Shown here piece by piece: positions 46,649-54,670 of a stretch of DNA of 64,000 nucleotides. The stretch's first letter is position 1; each line of letters begins with the position of its first letter. The translations under genes were made by a program, and so were the position numbers. Below the pieces are notes generated by a model. That model did not search any database and was not told the origin of the DNA. It was given only the letters and a program-made list of their open reading frames with translations. Source of the DNA: Duganella sp. OV510 (GTDB taxonomy: Bacteria; Pseudomonadota; Gammaproteobacteria; Burkholderiales; Burkholderiaceae_D); assembly GCF_900100205.1 (NCBI RefSeq), contig NZ_FNEQ01000003.1:310001-374000 (forward strand), read 5' to 3'.

Positions 46649-47101
46649 ATGCCTAAAACAGCCACCACCGCCCTCGAAGACCAGTTATGTTTTTCGCTGT
46701 ATCGCGCCAACCTGGAGGTGGGGCGCGCCTATCAGCCGCTGTTCGACACCCTGGGCGTGACCTATCCACAATTCCTGGTGTTGAATACGCTGTGGGAGAA
46801 GGATGGCCGCACGGTGGGCGAAATCGCCGAACGGCTGACGCTGGAGTCGAGCAATATCACGCCACTGATCAAGCGTCTGGAAGCGGCTGGCCTGCTGTCA
46901 CGTCAGCGCAATCCCTTGGATGACCGGCAGGTACTGGTGACGCTGAGCGCCGCCGGACGGGCCTTGCAGCAGCGGTGTTCGCTGACCGAGATACTGCGCA
47001 GTGCGACGGACATGCAACTGGCCGAACTGAAGGCGCTGAATAGCGCCGTCCAGCAGCTATTGCAGGCGTTCGACCGCACCAGGGAAAAAAATGCGGCGTG
47101 A
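46649..47101 (+). CDS. MarR family transcriptional regulator (OhrR-like)
   Basis: 150 residues from the ATG at 46649. Upstream in-frame ATGs would put palindrome 2 inside the coding region, so the downstream start is preferred; no clear ribosome binding site marks any of them. The N-terminal LEDQLCFSLYRANLEVGRAY with Cys14 and GVTYPQFLVLNTLWEKDG match OhrR, where that Cys senses organic hydroperoxides. The winged helix follows (VGEIAERLTLESSNITPLIKRLE, RNPLDDRQVLVTLS). No ohr peroxidase gene lies next to it. Two palindromes upstream suggest autoregulation and control of the divergent gene. Confidence 0.88.
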   Translation: MPKTATTALEDQLCFSLYRANLEVGRAYQPLFDTLGVTYPQFLVLNTLWEKDGRTVGEIAERLTLESSNITPLIKRLEAAGLLSRQRNPLDDRQVLVTLSAAGRALQQRCSLTEILRSATDMQLAELKALNSAVQQLLQAFDRTREKNAA

Positions 47102-47159
47102 GCACCGCCGCAGGCAAGCGTCAGTTGGCGCGCGCATGCGATCTGGCGTGGCGCCTTAA

Positions 47160-47822
47160 TCACTCCTTGAACGGACCGCCGGCAATGATGTCCACCCACG
47201 AGGTACGCTGATAGCCGGGCACGTAGCGTTCGCCGAAATCACGGATCAGGTTATCGTAGGTGGTTTCCGGCCTGGTATGCGCAATCTGGCACAGGCAGGC
47301 GGCGAATTCACGTTTCAATTGCAGGCGCGGCACCGCCGCCACGATGGCGTCGATATCGGCCTGCTCGAAGGCCAGGTAATCCGGCGCGCCAAAATCAACG
47401 CTGATGGCGCGCGCGCAAAGCGCGACCTCCGGCTCCTTCAGAAAGCCTATCGACGGCGTCGCGTGCAGCGCGATCGCATCCCACACCAGCTGGCAGCGGC
47501 GGCCGTCAAAGCCATGTTCACGGGCAAACGCCACGGCGATTGCCGCGCCATCGACCTCAAAGCGATGCGGGCCGTCCGCATGCTCCGTCAGTCCGAGGTC
47601 GTGCAGCAGCGTCGCGACGGCCACCACTTCCGCGTCATATGACCAGCCTTTCAGCTGGCCCAGCTGGTGCGCAAAAATCCAGCTGCGCACCACGTGGTTG
47701 AACAGATATTCAGGCATGCGTTCGCGGGCATATTCAAAGGCGTGCAGGATCACCGGCGTGGCCGGCAGGCCAGGGAAGCGCACGCTCAGCGAGGCATAGT
47801 CGAAAGAGACGGATGAGGACAT
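47160..47822 (-). CDS. HD domain-containing protein (cyanamide hydratase-like)
   Basis: 220 residues. Metal-binding HD motifs are HVVRSWIFAHQ, TLLHDLGLTEHAD with the His-Asp pair, and AIALHATPSI. The arrangement, with an N-terminal PATPVILHAFEYARERMPEYLFNH, is like that of small HD proteins annotated as cyanamide hydratase or HD phosphohydrolase. The start has GGAGAACCATC upstream. It is convergent with the marR gene and divergent from a small cupin gene. The substrate is unknown. Confidence 0.87.
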   Translation of the reverse strand: MSSSVSFDYASLSVRFPGLPATPVILHAFEYARERMPEYLFNHVVRSWIFAHQLGQLKGWSYDAEVVAVATLLHDLGLTEHADGPHRFEVDGAAIAVAFAREHGFDGRRCQLVWDAIALHATPSIGFLKEPEVALCARAISVDFGAPDYLAFEQADIDAIVAAVPRLQLKREFAACLCQIAHTRPETTYDNLIRDFGERYVPGYQRTSWVDIIAGGPFKE

Positions 47823-47975
47823 GATGGTTCTCCAAAAGGTTGATGCAGCGATTGTGGTTGGATGCGCTGAACAGACCTATCGGGTAAATGCCCGAGGCGG
47901 GCGGGATTTCTTGACCAAGTGGCGCACGGACGGCAACCTGAGGCCCGTTAGCCAACTTAAGCCAAGGAGAAAATC

Positions 47976-48299
47976 ATGATTTTGGAACGACAACTGAATC
48001 GCCAATGGAACCCTACCGAGATTCCAGGCATGCGTGTCGCGACAGTGTGGAACGACAGCACGGATGGCTGTTATTTTGTGCAGTTCACCGCCGGCACCCG
48101 CTTTCCGCTGCATGACCACGACGGCTGGGAACAGATCCTCATGCTCAGCGGCCAGATCCGCTTCGGCGATGTCGAGCTGACAGCCGGCGATACGCTGCTG
48201 CTCAGGCAGGGCGATGTGCACGACGCCCTGGCGCTGAGCGATGCGACTTTCTTTGTCGCGCATCGCGGTGATATCACGCTGGTTGAGCGGGCGGCCTGA
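47976..48299 (+). CDS. Small cupin domain protein
   Basis: 107 residues, one cupin barrel. Motif 1 is FPLHDHDGWEQILMLSGQIRFG, with two His and a Glu in the usual positions. Motif 2 is LLLRQGDVHDALALSD. The start has AAGGAGAAAATC. No signal peptide. Function is unknown; such small cupins may bind a metal and act as isomerase, dioxygenase or sensor. Its direction is away from the HD gene, with about 150 bases between them. Confidence 0.87.
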   Translation: MILERQLNRQWNPTEIPGMRVATVWNDSTDGCYFVQFTAGTRFPLHDHDGWEQILMLSGQIRFGDVELTAGDTLLLRQGDVHDALALSDATFFVAHRGDITLVERAA

Positions 48300-48323
48300 T
48301 AGCTGTAACTGGATTGGCGAGTC

Positions 48324-48446
48324 TTATTGGCGCTCGCTCATTTGCGCCAGCATCCGCGCCAGCTCGGCGCGGAATCGCGCAATCAATACAGACCGTTTTT
48401 GTTGATCAGGAACGGCCGTCCGAGGGCAAGCAGTAGCATGAAACAT
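48324..48446 (-). CDS. Small hypothetical protein, 40 residues
   Basis: A short frame with a very good ribosome binding site (GGGAG six bases before the ATG), divergent from the LysR gene at 48548. The product MFHATACPRTAVPDQQKRSV then a helical, Arg-rich tail (LIARFRAELARMLAQMSERQ) has no known family. It is supported only by the ribosome binding site and by being an isolated frame in the right place. Confidence 0.45.
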   Translation of the reverse strand: MFHATACPRTAVPDQQKRSVLIARFRAELARMLAQMSERQ

Positions 48447-48547
48447 GGTGAACTCCCGTAAAGAAAACTTATGCGTTATATTCTCCACTTGGATCAAATT
48501 GTTATCAAACGAGTTATTTTCGCCATTTGAACAAGAAAAACTAAACC

Positions 48548-49450
48548 ATGAGCAAACCACTCCGTTCCCTGTCCGGCCTTCTCGATTTCGATTGCGCGGC
48601 GCGCTGGGGCAGCTTCAAGCTGGCGGCGCAGGAACTGCATAAAACGCCGGCGGCGATCAGCCTGCAAGTGAAGCAATTGGAGGAGACACTGGGCTTTGAG
48701 CTGTTCGTGCGCCACCCGCGCCACATTACGCTCACCGAGAAAGGACAGGAGCTGGCGGCCACGGTGCGCCGCACGCTGAGCGAGCTGAATACCAAAGTGG
48801 CCGCACTACAGGGCGGCGACGAAGAAAAGATCCTGCGCCTGTCGACCACCCACTCGCTGGCGATCAAATGGCTGGTGCCGCGCATTGCCCGCTTCACCGC
48901 GCTATATCCGGAACTGGATATCCGCATCGACTCCAGCGACCAGTTGGCCGACATGAACGACGGCAGCACCGACATCGCGCTGCGCACCTATAACATCGTT
49001 CCCGGCGATCCCGACATGCTGTTCCATGACCGCCTGGTGGCGGTGTACAGCCCGTCGCTGCTGGCGCCCGGCGCAACCGAGATCACCGTGGCCGACCTGG
49101 AACGCTATCCGCTGCTGCACGAATTCACCACCGATACCTGGATCGCGCTGCTGCGCGCGAACAATGCGCTGAAGGGGAATTACCAGTTCTCGCGGAGCTA
49201 CACCAATTTTGCGGTGATGGTACAGTCAGCACTGGCCGGACAAGGCATCGCGCTGGTATCGCACGCCATCGCCAGCGAGGACCTGCGCAGCGGCGCGCTG
49301 AAAATGGTCGATTGCGAATGTGCGCCGTATGATCGCGGATACCGTATCATTGTGGCCCGCGACAAGCGCGGCATGAGCAAGATCACGCACTTTTGCGACT
49401 GGCTGCGCGACGAGGTCAGCGCGATGCAAAGAGGACTAAACCGATGTTAA
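48548..49450 (+). CDS. LysR family transcriptional regulator (GcvA-like)
   Basis: 300 residues. The N-terminus SLSGLLDFDCAARWGSFKLAAQELHKTPAAIS and KQLEETLGFELFVRHPRHITLTEKG belong to the GcvA branch. The effector domain has LDIRIDSSDQLADMNDGSTDIALRTY. The last seven bases overlap the gene for a solute-binding protein, so the two are coupled. Typical GcvA-type regulators act divergently or on linked genes; the 40-residue protein gene upstream is one candidate target and the binding protein another. Confidence 0.9.
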   Translation: MSKPLRSLSGLLDFDCAARWGSFKLAAQELHKTPAAISLQVKQLEETLGFELFVRHPRHITLTEKGQELAATVRRTLSELNTKVAALQGGDEEKILRLSTTHSLAIKWLVPRIARFTALYPELDIRIDSSDQLADMNDGSTDIALRTYNIVPGDPDMLFHDRLVAVYSPSLLAPGATEITVADLERYPLLHEFTTDTWIALLRANNALKGNYQFSRSYTNFAVMVQSALAGQGIALVSHAIASEDLRSGALKMVDCECAPYDRGYRIIVARDKRGMSKITHFCDWLRDEVSAMQRGLNRC

Positions 49451-50148
49451 AACCACTGTTATTCACCATGCTGCTCGCCACTGCCCCGGCACAGGCGGCA
49501 GACAAGGAGCCGCTGCGCTATGTGGTGAAGACAGATGCAATGCTTAGCGCCGATCAGCAAAAGCCAACCGAGTTCCAGCAAAAGATGGGCGCCGCTCTGG
49601 CGCGTCAGCTGGGGCGCCCGATCAAATACGTGCAGTTGCCACGCACGCGCATCATGGCGGCGCTGGAGAATGGCAAAGGCGATGTGCTGTGCAGCTATCT
49701 GCCGGAATGGACGCCCGGCGATGTCGACTGGACTCGTGCCTTCATCCCGGTGGTTGAAGTGCTGCTGACCATTCCGCATGTGAAGCCGCCTGTATCGATC
49801 GAAGAATTGCGCGGCAAGCGCCTCGGCACCGTGCTGGGCTTCCGCTATCCGACGCTGGAGAAAGCGCTAGGCGCGGACTTCATCCGTGACGATGCGCCTA
49901 CCAGCTCACTATCGATCAAGAAGTGGACCGGTGGACGTTTCGATTACCTGCTGACAACGCGTAATGTCATCACGCAGCACGCCAACGACGACATACTGCC
50001 GCACGGCTATCACGTGATGATCGTCTCGGAAGTCAAGACCATGTGCGCCGTCTCCCGCAAGAGCAAGGTCACCATCCACGAAGTCAATGCGGCGGTGAAT
50101 GCGCTGGAGAAGAGCGGCGAACTGCCCGGCATCCTGAAACTGCGCTAG
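49444..50148 (+). CDS. Periplasmic solute-binding protein (ABC-type, family 3-like)
   Basis: 234 residues from the ATG at 49444, overlapping the LysR stop by seven bases. The start is a signal peptide (MLKPLLFTMLLATAPAQAA). The body has the two-lobed SBP_bac_3 pattern: GAALARQLGRPIKYVQLPRTRIMAALENG, DVLCSYLPEWTPGDVDWTRAF and EELRGKRLGTVLGFRYPTLEKALG. No permease or ATPase gene is next to it, so it is an orphan receptor for an unknown small molecule. It is convergent with the GH3 gene, overlapping by four bases. Confidence 0.85.
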   Translation: MLKPLLFTMLLATAPAQAADKEPLRYVVKTDAMLSADQQKPTEFQQKMGAALARQLGRPIKYVQLPRTRIMAALENGKGDVLCSYLPEWTPGDVDWTRAFIPVVEVLLTIPHVKPPVSIEELRGKRLGTVLGFRYPTLEKALGADFIRDDAPTSSLSIKKWTGGRFDYLLTTRNVITQHANDDILPHGYHVMIVSEVKTMCAVSRKSKVTIHEVNAAVNALEKSGELPGILKLR

Positions 50149-52361
50149 CGCAGCGTCAACGTGCTTTCGAGGCGGATGTCATCGGAAGCGCTGCCCACCA
50201 TCAGCTTGAAGTCGCCCGCCTCCGCGCCCCATGCCAGCTTGCTGTTGAAGAAGGACAGCGTGTCACGGTCTATGGTGAACGTCACGCGACGCGTTTCGCC
50301 CGGCTTCAGGTGCACTTTCTGGAAGCCCTTCAATTCCTTCAGCGGACGCACCACCGACGACACCATGTCACGCAGGTAGAGCTGCACGATTTCCGTGCCT
50401 GCCAACTTGCCGCTATTGGCCAGATCGAACGACAGCGTGACTTTCTGTGCGCCGCTGATGGCAGAGCTGCTCAACGCCAGGCCGGTGTATTTGAAGTCGG
50501 TATAGCTGAGGCCATGGCCGAAGGCGTAGCGCGGTGTATTAACGGAATCGATGTAGGCCGACTTGTAGACCACATTTTTTTCATCCGTGACCGGGCGACC
50601 AGTGTTGTACTGCGCGTAGGAGATAGGAATCTGCCCCACGCTGCGCGGGAAAGTGATCGGCAGCTTGCCGGACGGGTTGACATCGCCGAACAGCACATTC
50701 GCCACGGCGTTGCCGCCTTCGCTGCCGGGGAACCAGGCGTAGACGATGGCGTCGGCCTTGTCGGCGATGGTGTTGAACACCAGCGGCCGGCCAGCCAGCA
50801 TCACCACCACGACCGGCTTGCCGGTGGCCTTCAGCGCGTTGAACAGCGCCTCCTGCTGGCCTGGCAGCGAAATGTCGGTGCGCGACTTGGCTTCGCCGCT
50901 CATGTCCCAGGTTTCGCCAACGGCCAGCACGATGACATCGGCACTCTGCGCCGTTGCCACCGCCTGCGCGAAGCCATCGCTGTTGGCGCAGCCGGATGCG
51001 CAAGCCTGGGCATAGCTGATGTCGGCCTTGCCGGCGTGGCCACGGATGCCTTCGAGGATGCTGACCACCTTGGCGCGCTCGCCATTCACTACCCAGCCTC
51101 CTTCCAGATCACGTTGCGCATCGGCCAGCGGCCCGATCACCGCGATGCGTTTGGCGTCGCGCGACAACGGCAGCAGCTTGCCTTCGTTCTTCAGCAGCAC
51201 GATGGATTTCTGCGCCACATCCAGCGCGGCGCTGCGGTGTGACGGATCATTCAGCACCGCCTTCTCGCGCGCGGCGTCCGAATAACGGTAAGGATCGTCG
51301 AACAGGCCCAGTTCGAATTTCTTGATCAGGATACGGCGCACCGCATCGTCCAGCGTCGCCATCTTCACTTTGCCGGCCTTGACGGCGGCTTCCAGGTGCT
51401 GGCTGTAGGCATAGCCTTCCATGTCCATATCGCTGCCGGCGTTGATCGCCTTGACGGCGGCGTCGGACAAGTCGGCCGCATAACCATGCGGCACCATCTC
51501 GCGCACCGAGCCCCAGTCGCTGACCACGAAGCCCTTGTACTTCCAGGCGCCCTTCAGGATATCGCGTTGCAGGAAACTGCTGCCGGTGGCAGGAATGCCG
51601 TTCAGCGTATTAAAGGAGTTCATGAAGGTGGCGGCGCCGGCATCGGCGGCAGCCTTGAACGGCGGCAGGTAGACTTCGAACAGCTGCTGCTCGCTCATGT
51701 CGACCGCGTTGTAGTCGCGCCCTGCCACCGCCGCGCCATAGGCGGCGAAGTGCTTGGCGGTGGCCATCACGGAATCGGTGGCGCCCAGCTTCTTGCCCTG
51801 GAAGCCTTGCACGCGGGCGACGGCGATCTGCGAGCCGAGATAGGTATCCTCACCGGCGCCCTCCATCACACGGCCCCAGCGCGGATCGCGCGCCACGTCC
51901 ACCATCGGCGCGAAGGTCCAGTGGATGCCGGCGGCAGCGGCCTCCTTGGCGGCGATGTGCGCCGACAGCTCGATCGCCTCCATATCCCAGGACGCCGCTT
52001 CGCCCAGCGGCACCGGAAACACCGTCTTGTGGCCGTGGATGACGTCAAGGCTGAACAGCAGCGGAATCTTCAGGCGCGATTGCAACGCCAGCGCCTGGAT
52101 CTCGCGCGTATCGGCCACGCCGACCACGTTCAGCATCGAGCCGACCTTGCCGGCGCGGATGTCGGCCAGCTTGTCGGCATACTCGCTGCTGGTGGGACCG
52201 GTGAACTGGCGGCCGGACAGTTGATGCAGCTGGCCGACCTTCTCGGCCACCGTCATCTGCTTCATCAGGTCGGCGACCTTGCGGTCGATCTGTGCATCTT
52301 GCGCCTGGGCCGAGAAGGCCAGGGCCGCGCTGACGGCGGCAGCAATGTATCGTGTCTTCAT
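50145..52361 (-). CDS. bglX: GH3 beta-glucosidase (BglX-like)
   Basis: 738 residues with a signal peptide (MKTRYIAAAVSAALAFSAQAQ), hence periplasmic. The GH3 N-terminal barrel contains LLFSLDVIHGHKTVFPVPLG, FAPMVDVARDPRWGRVMEGAGED and KHFAAYGAAVAGRDYN. The nucleophile Asp is in GFVVSDWGSVREM. The GH3 C-terminal domain follows (SIVLLKNEGKLLPL, ETWDMSGEAKSRTDISLPGQQ), and a fibronectin-III-like domain ends the protein from about residue 650. It is the last gene of the leftward polysaccharide operon and overlaps the GH2 gene by four bases. Confidence 0.94.
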   Translation of the reverse strand: MKTRYIAAAVSAALAFSAQAQDAQIDRKVADLMKQMTVAEKVGQLHQLSGRQFTGPTSSEYADKLADIRAGKVGSMLNVVGVADTREIQALALQSRLKIPLLFSLDVIHGHKTVFPVPLGEAASWDMEAIELSAHIAAKEAAAAGIHWTFAPMVDVARDPRWGRVMEGAGEDTYLGSQIAVARVQGFQGKKLGATDSVMATAKHFAAYGAAVAGRDYNAVDMSEQQLFEVYLPPFKAAADAGAATFMNSFNTLNGIPATGSSFLQRDILKGAWKYKGFVVSDWGSVREMVPHGYAADLSDAAVKAINAGSDMDMEGYAYSQHLEAAVKAGKVKMATLDDAVRRILIKKFELGLFDDPYRYSDAAREKAVLNDPSHRSAALDVAQKSIVLLKNEGKLLPLSRDAKRIAVIGPLADAQRDLEGGWVVNGERAKVVSILEGIRGHAGKADISYAQACASGCANSDGFAQAVATAQSADVIVLAVGETWDMSGEAKSRTDISLPGQQEALFNALKATGKPVVVVMLAGRPLVFNTIADKADAIVYAWFPGSEGGNAVANVLFGDVNPSGKLPITFPRSVGQIPISYAQYNTGRPVTDEKNVVYKSAYIDSVNTPRYAFGHGLSYTDFKYTGLALSSSAISGAQKVTLSFDLANSGKLAGTEIVQLYLRDMVSSVVRPLKELKGFQKVHLKPGETRRVTFTIDRDTLSFFNSKLAWGAEAGDFKLMVGSASDDIRLESTLTLR

Positions 52362-54259
52362 TTGTACTGTTGTTGTTTATGGTCGTAGTAGGACTTCAGC
52401 GTGTAGAAGGCCAGCTTCTTCTTGCCGGTCTCCGAGATCAGGCCCTTGCGGTTCCAGTAGTCCTGGTATTCGGGATGTGGACGGCGTGGCGAACGGAAGT
52501 CGGTCAGTATCCATGGCGTGATGCCGCGCAGGCCGGGAATCGCGTCCAGCAGTTTGAAGGTATTCTTGTACAGCTGGTCCTGATACTCTTCGCTCCACTT
52601 GGTGTCCACGTCGGCGTGGTAGCCGCCCAGCGCGTCGGCGCCGAACTCGGTCACCAGCACTGGCTTGTTGTAATCCACCTTGAAGGAGAACTTCAGCATC
52701 TCCTTGTTGTTGGACCAGTACCAGCCGGCATACTGGTTGAAGCTGGCCAGGTCGATCTTGTCGGCCAATGGATCTTCCACCGTCACCACGTCGCCGTTGC
52801 GGTGCACTTCCAGCGCCGCACCAACCAGGCGGGTGCTATCCAGCTTGCGCACCGTGTCCGCCAGCCTGCCCATGAATTCAGTGCGTACCGGGCTCACAGG
52901 CGTCTCGTTACCGATGGACCAGATCACCACGCTGGCGCGGTTCTTGTCGCGCACCACCAGGTCGGTCAGCTGCTGCGCGGCGTTGGCGTAGACTTCCGGC
53001 TTCTCCCACGAGATGGTCCAGTAGACCGGCACTTCGGCCCACACCATCAGGCCCATTTCATCGGCCAGCTTCATCATCTCTTCGCTGTGCGGGTAGTGCG
53101 CCAGCCGGACGTAGTTGCAGTTCATGTCCTTGGCCCATTGCAGCATCATGCGCATATCGCCCTCGCCGCGCAGGCGGCCGGGGATCAGCGGATTCTCATC
53201 GTGCAGCGAAACGCCGCGCAGGAAGACCGATTTTCCGTTCAGCAGAATGTCGTGACCGCGCGTGGTGATGGTGCGCAGCCCGATGCGGTCGTTCAGCGTG
53301 TCGGTGGCGCCGGCGATGCTCACGGCGTACAGCTTCGGATCTTCCGGCGACCAGTAACGCACCTTGTTCTTCGGCAGGGCGATGCTGACGGCGGCGCGGC
53401 CATTGGCATCGGTCTTCACCGTAGTCTTGACACCGAGTTCCGCGATGGCGATGGTGACATCCTGTGCGCGCCTGGCGCCGCTCATCTGCACATAACCTTC
53501 AATGCGGCCCATATCGCCTTTGGCCAGCTGGATCTGGTAATCCTCGATGTAGGTGTCCGGCGTTTCGGCGAGCAGCACGTCGCGGGTGATGCCGCCGTAG
53601 TTCCACCAGTCGGTGTTCACGGTCGGAATGTCATCCTGGTGGCGCGTGTTGTCCGCCTTGACCACCACGGTATTCCCGCCCTTCAGCAGCCGGTCCGTGA
53701 CTTCAAACTGGAACGGCGTGAAACCGCCTTTGTGGCTGCCCAGCTTTTTGCCATTCAGGTAGACGTGCGCCTCGTAGTTGACCGCGCCGAAGTAGAGGAA
53801 ATAACGCTTGCCCTGTTTCGGCTCGGCGTTGAACTTCTGCCGCAGCCACACCGTGCCTTCGTAGAATTCCAGCTTGGCGTTCTGCGAGTTCCAGTCGGCC
53901 GGCACCGCCAGGGTCGGCGAGCCATCGAAATCGTATTCGACCGCGTCGTCCTTGGAGCGCGGCTTGCGGTCGTCATAGAAACCGCCGGCGCCGGTGGCCG
54001 ATTGATCGAAGGGCTGGCGGCGATAGTTGTAGAAGCCCGTTTCGTAAGGATCAACGATGTAGTGCCAGCGGCCATTCAGCGACAGGTGCTGGCGGCCATA
54101 GATGTTTTGCAGCGTAGGCAGCCGCTGCGCGAGTTCGGCGCGCTTGCCTGCGCCCTGATTGGCTTGCGCCTGGCCAGGAGCCTGATCGTCCTGCGCGCCC
54201 GCCAGCGAACTGACGGCCAGGCAGCCTGATAACAACAGCAGCTTCCACACTTTATACAT
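52358..54259 (-). CDS. GH2 beta-glucuronidase
   Basis: 633 residues with a signal peptide (MYKVWKLLLLSGCLAVSSLAGA) and GGAGACAATGA upstream. The GH2 sugar-binding and sandwich domains cover about 60-330 (WLRQKFNAEP, HVYLNGKKLGSHKGGF). In the barrel the acid/base is the Glu in IWSIGNETP and the nucleophile the Glu in VLVTEFGADALGG. YWNRKGLIS carries the Asn-x-Lys motif that binds the sugar carboxylate in E. coli GusA (NKKG). This favours a glucuronidase over a galactosidase. Third gene of the leftward operon. Confidence 0.92.
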   Translation of the reverse strand: MYKVWKLLLLSGCLAVSSLAGAQDDQAPGQAQANQGAGKRAELAQRLPTLQNIYGRQHLSLNGRWHYIVDPYETGFYNYRRQPFDQSATGAGGFYDDRKPRSKDDAVEYDFDGSPTLAVPADWNSQNAKLEFYEGTVWLRQKFNAEPKQGKRYFLYFGAVNYEAHVYLNGKKLGSHKGGFTPFQFEVTDRLLKGGNTVVVKADNTRHQDDIPTVNTDWWNYGGITRDVLLAETPDTYIEDYQIQLAKGDMGRIEGYVQMSGARRAQDVTIAIAELGVKTTVKTDANGRAAVSIALPKNKVRYWSPEDPKLYAVSIAGATDTLNDRIGLRTITTRGHDILLNGKSVFLRGVSLHDENPLIPGRLRGEGDMRMMLQWAKDMNCNYVRLAHYPHSEEMMKLADEMGLMVWAEVPVYWTISWEKPEVYANAAQQLTDLVVRDKNRASVVIWSIGNETPVSPVRTEFMGRLADTVRKLDSTRLVGAALEVHRNGDVVTVEDPLADKIDLASFNQYAGWYWSNNKEMLKFSFKVDYNKPVLVTEFGADALGGYHADVDTKWSEEYQDQLYKNTFKLLDAIPGLRGITPWILTDFRSPRRPHPEYQDYWNRKGLISETGKKKLAFYTLKSYYDHKQQQYK

Positions 54260-54281
54260 TCATTGTCTCCTGAAGTTTTTC

Positions 54282-54662
54282 TTAGTTGGTGAATTTGCCT
54301 TCATACGCCGGCGGTGTTTCATCGATGTGCAGCGTCAGGCGCAGCGGCAGCTTGTCCATCACCGGTGCCAGATGTTCCCTGGCAGCGGACAGCACAGTGT
54401 CGCCGATGGTCTTGACCAGATCCGCACTGCGGCCAGGCGTGATGCGCAGGTTCAGATAGAGGAAGATTCTTCCCTGCTCCCCATCCGCTACTGCGTATTG
54501 CGCAGCCGGATAGGCCAGCACGCGCGTGCCATACAGCGGAAATACCAGCGCGCCGGCCGCGTCTTTCAACGTGACCAGCGTGTGCGACAGCGCCTTGCAC
54601 AAGGCGCCGATATCGGAATGCGCATCCAGGTTAGCGGTGTATTCGATCGTCAGATGCGGCAT
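54282..54662 (-). CDS. Tautomerase superfamily protein (CHMI-like)
   Basis: 126 residues from the ATG at 54662, with AAGGAGTTGT upstream. After removal of Met the chain begins PHLTIEYTANLDAHSDI, the Pro1-type N-terminus of 5-carboxymethyl-2-hydroxymuconate isomerases. Length and the end LHIDETPPAYEG fit that family. The gene is second in a polysaccharide-degradation operon, eight bases after the toroid-type gene and 22 bases ahead of the GH2 gene, a setting in which aromatic catabolism makes no sense. A role on a keto-sugar acid product is an inference. Confidence 0.85.
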   Translation of the reverse strand: MPHLTIEYTANLDAHSDIGALCKALSHTLVTLKDAAGALVFPLYGTRVLAYPAAQYAVADGEQGRIFLYLNLRITPGRSADLVKTIGDTVLSAAREHLAPVMDKLPLRLTLHIDETPPAYEGKFTN

Positions 54663-54670
54663 ACAACTCC

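Noticed and set aside
52352..54229. 625-codon plus-strand frame over the GH2 gene
   Set aside because: Shadow frame; no motif, His- and Gln-rich composition.
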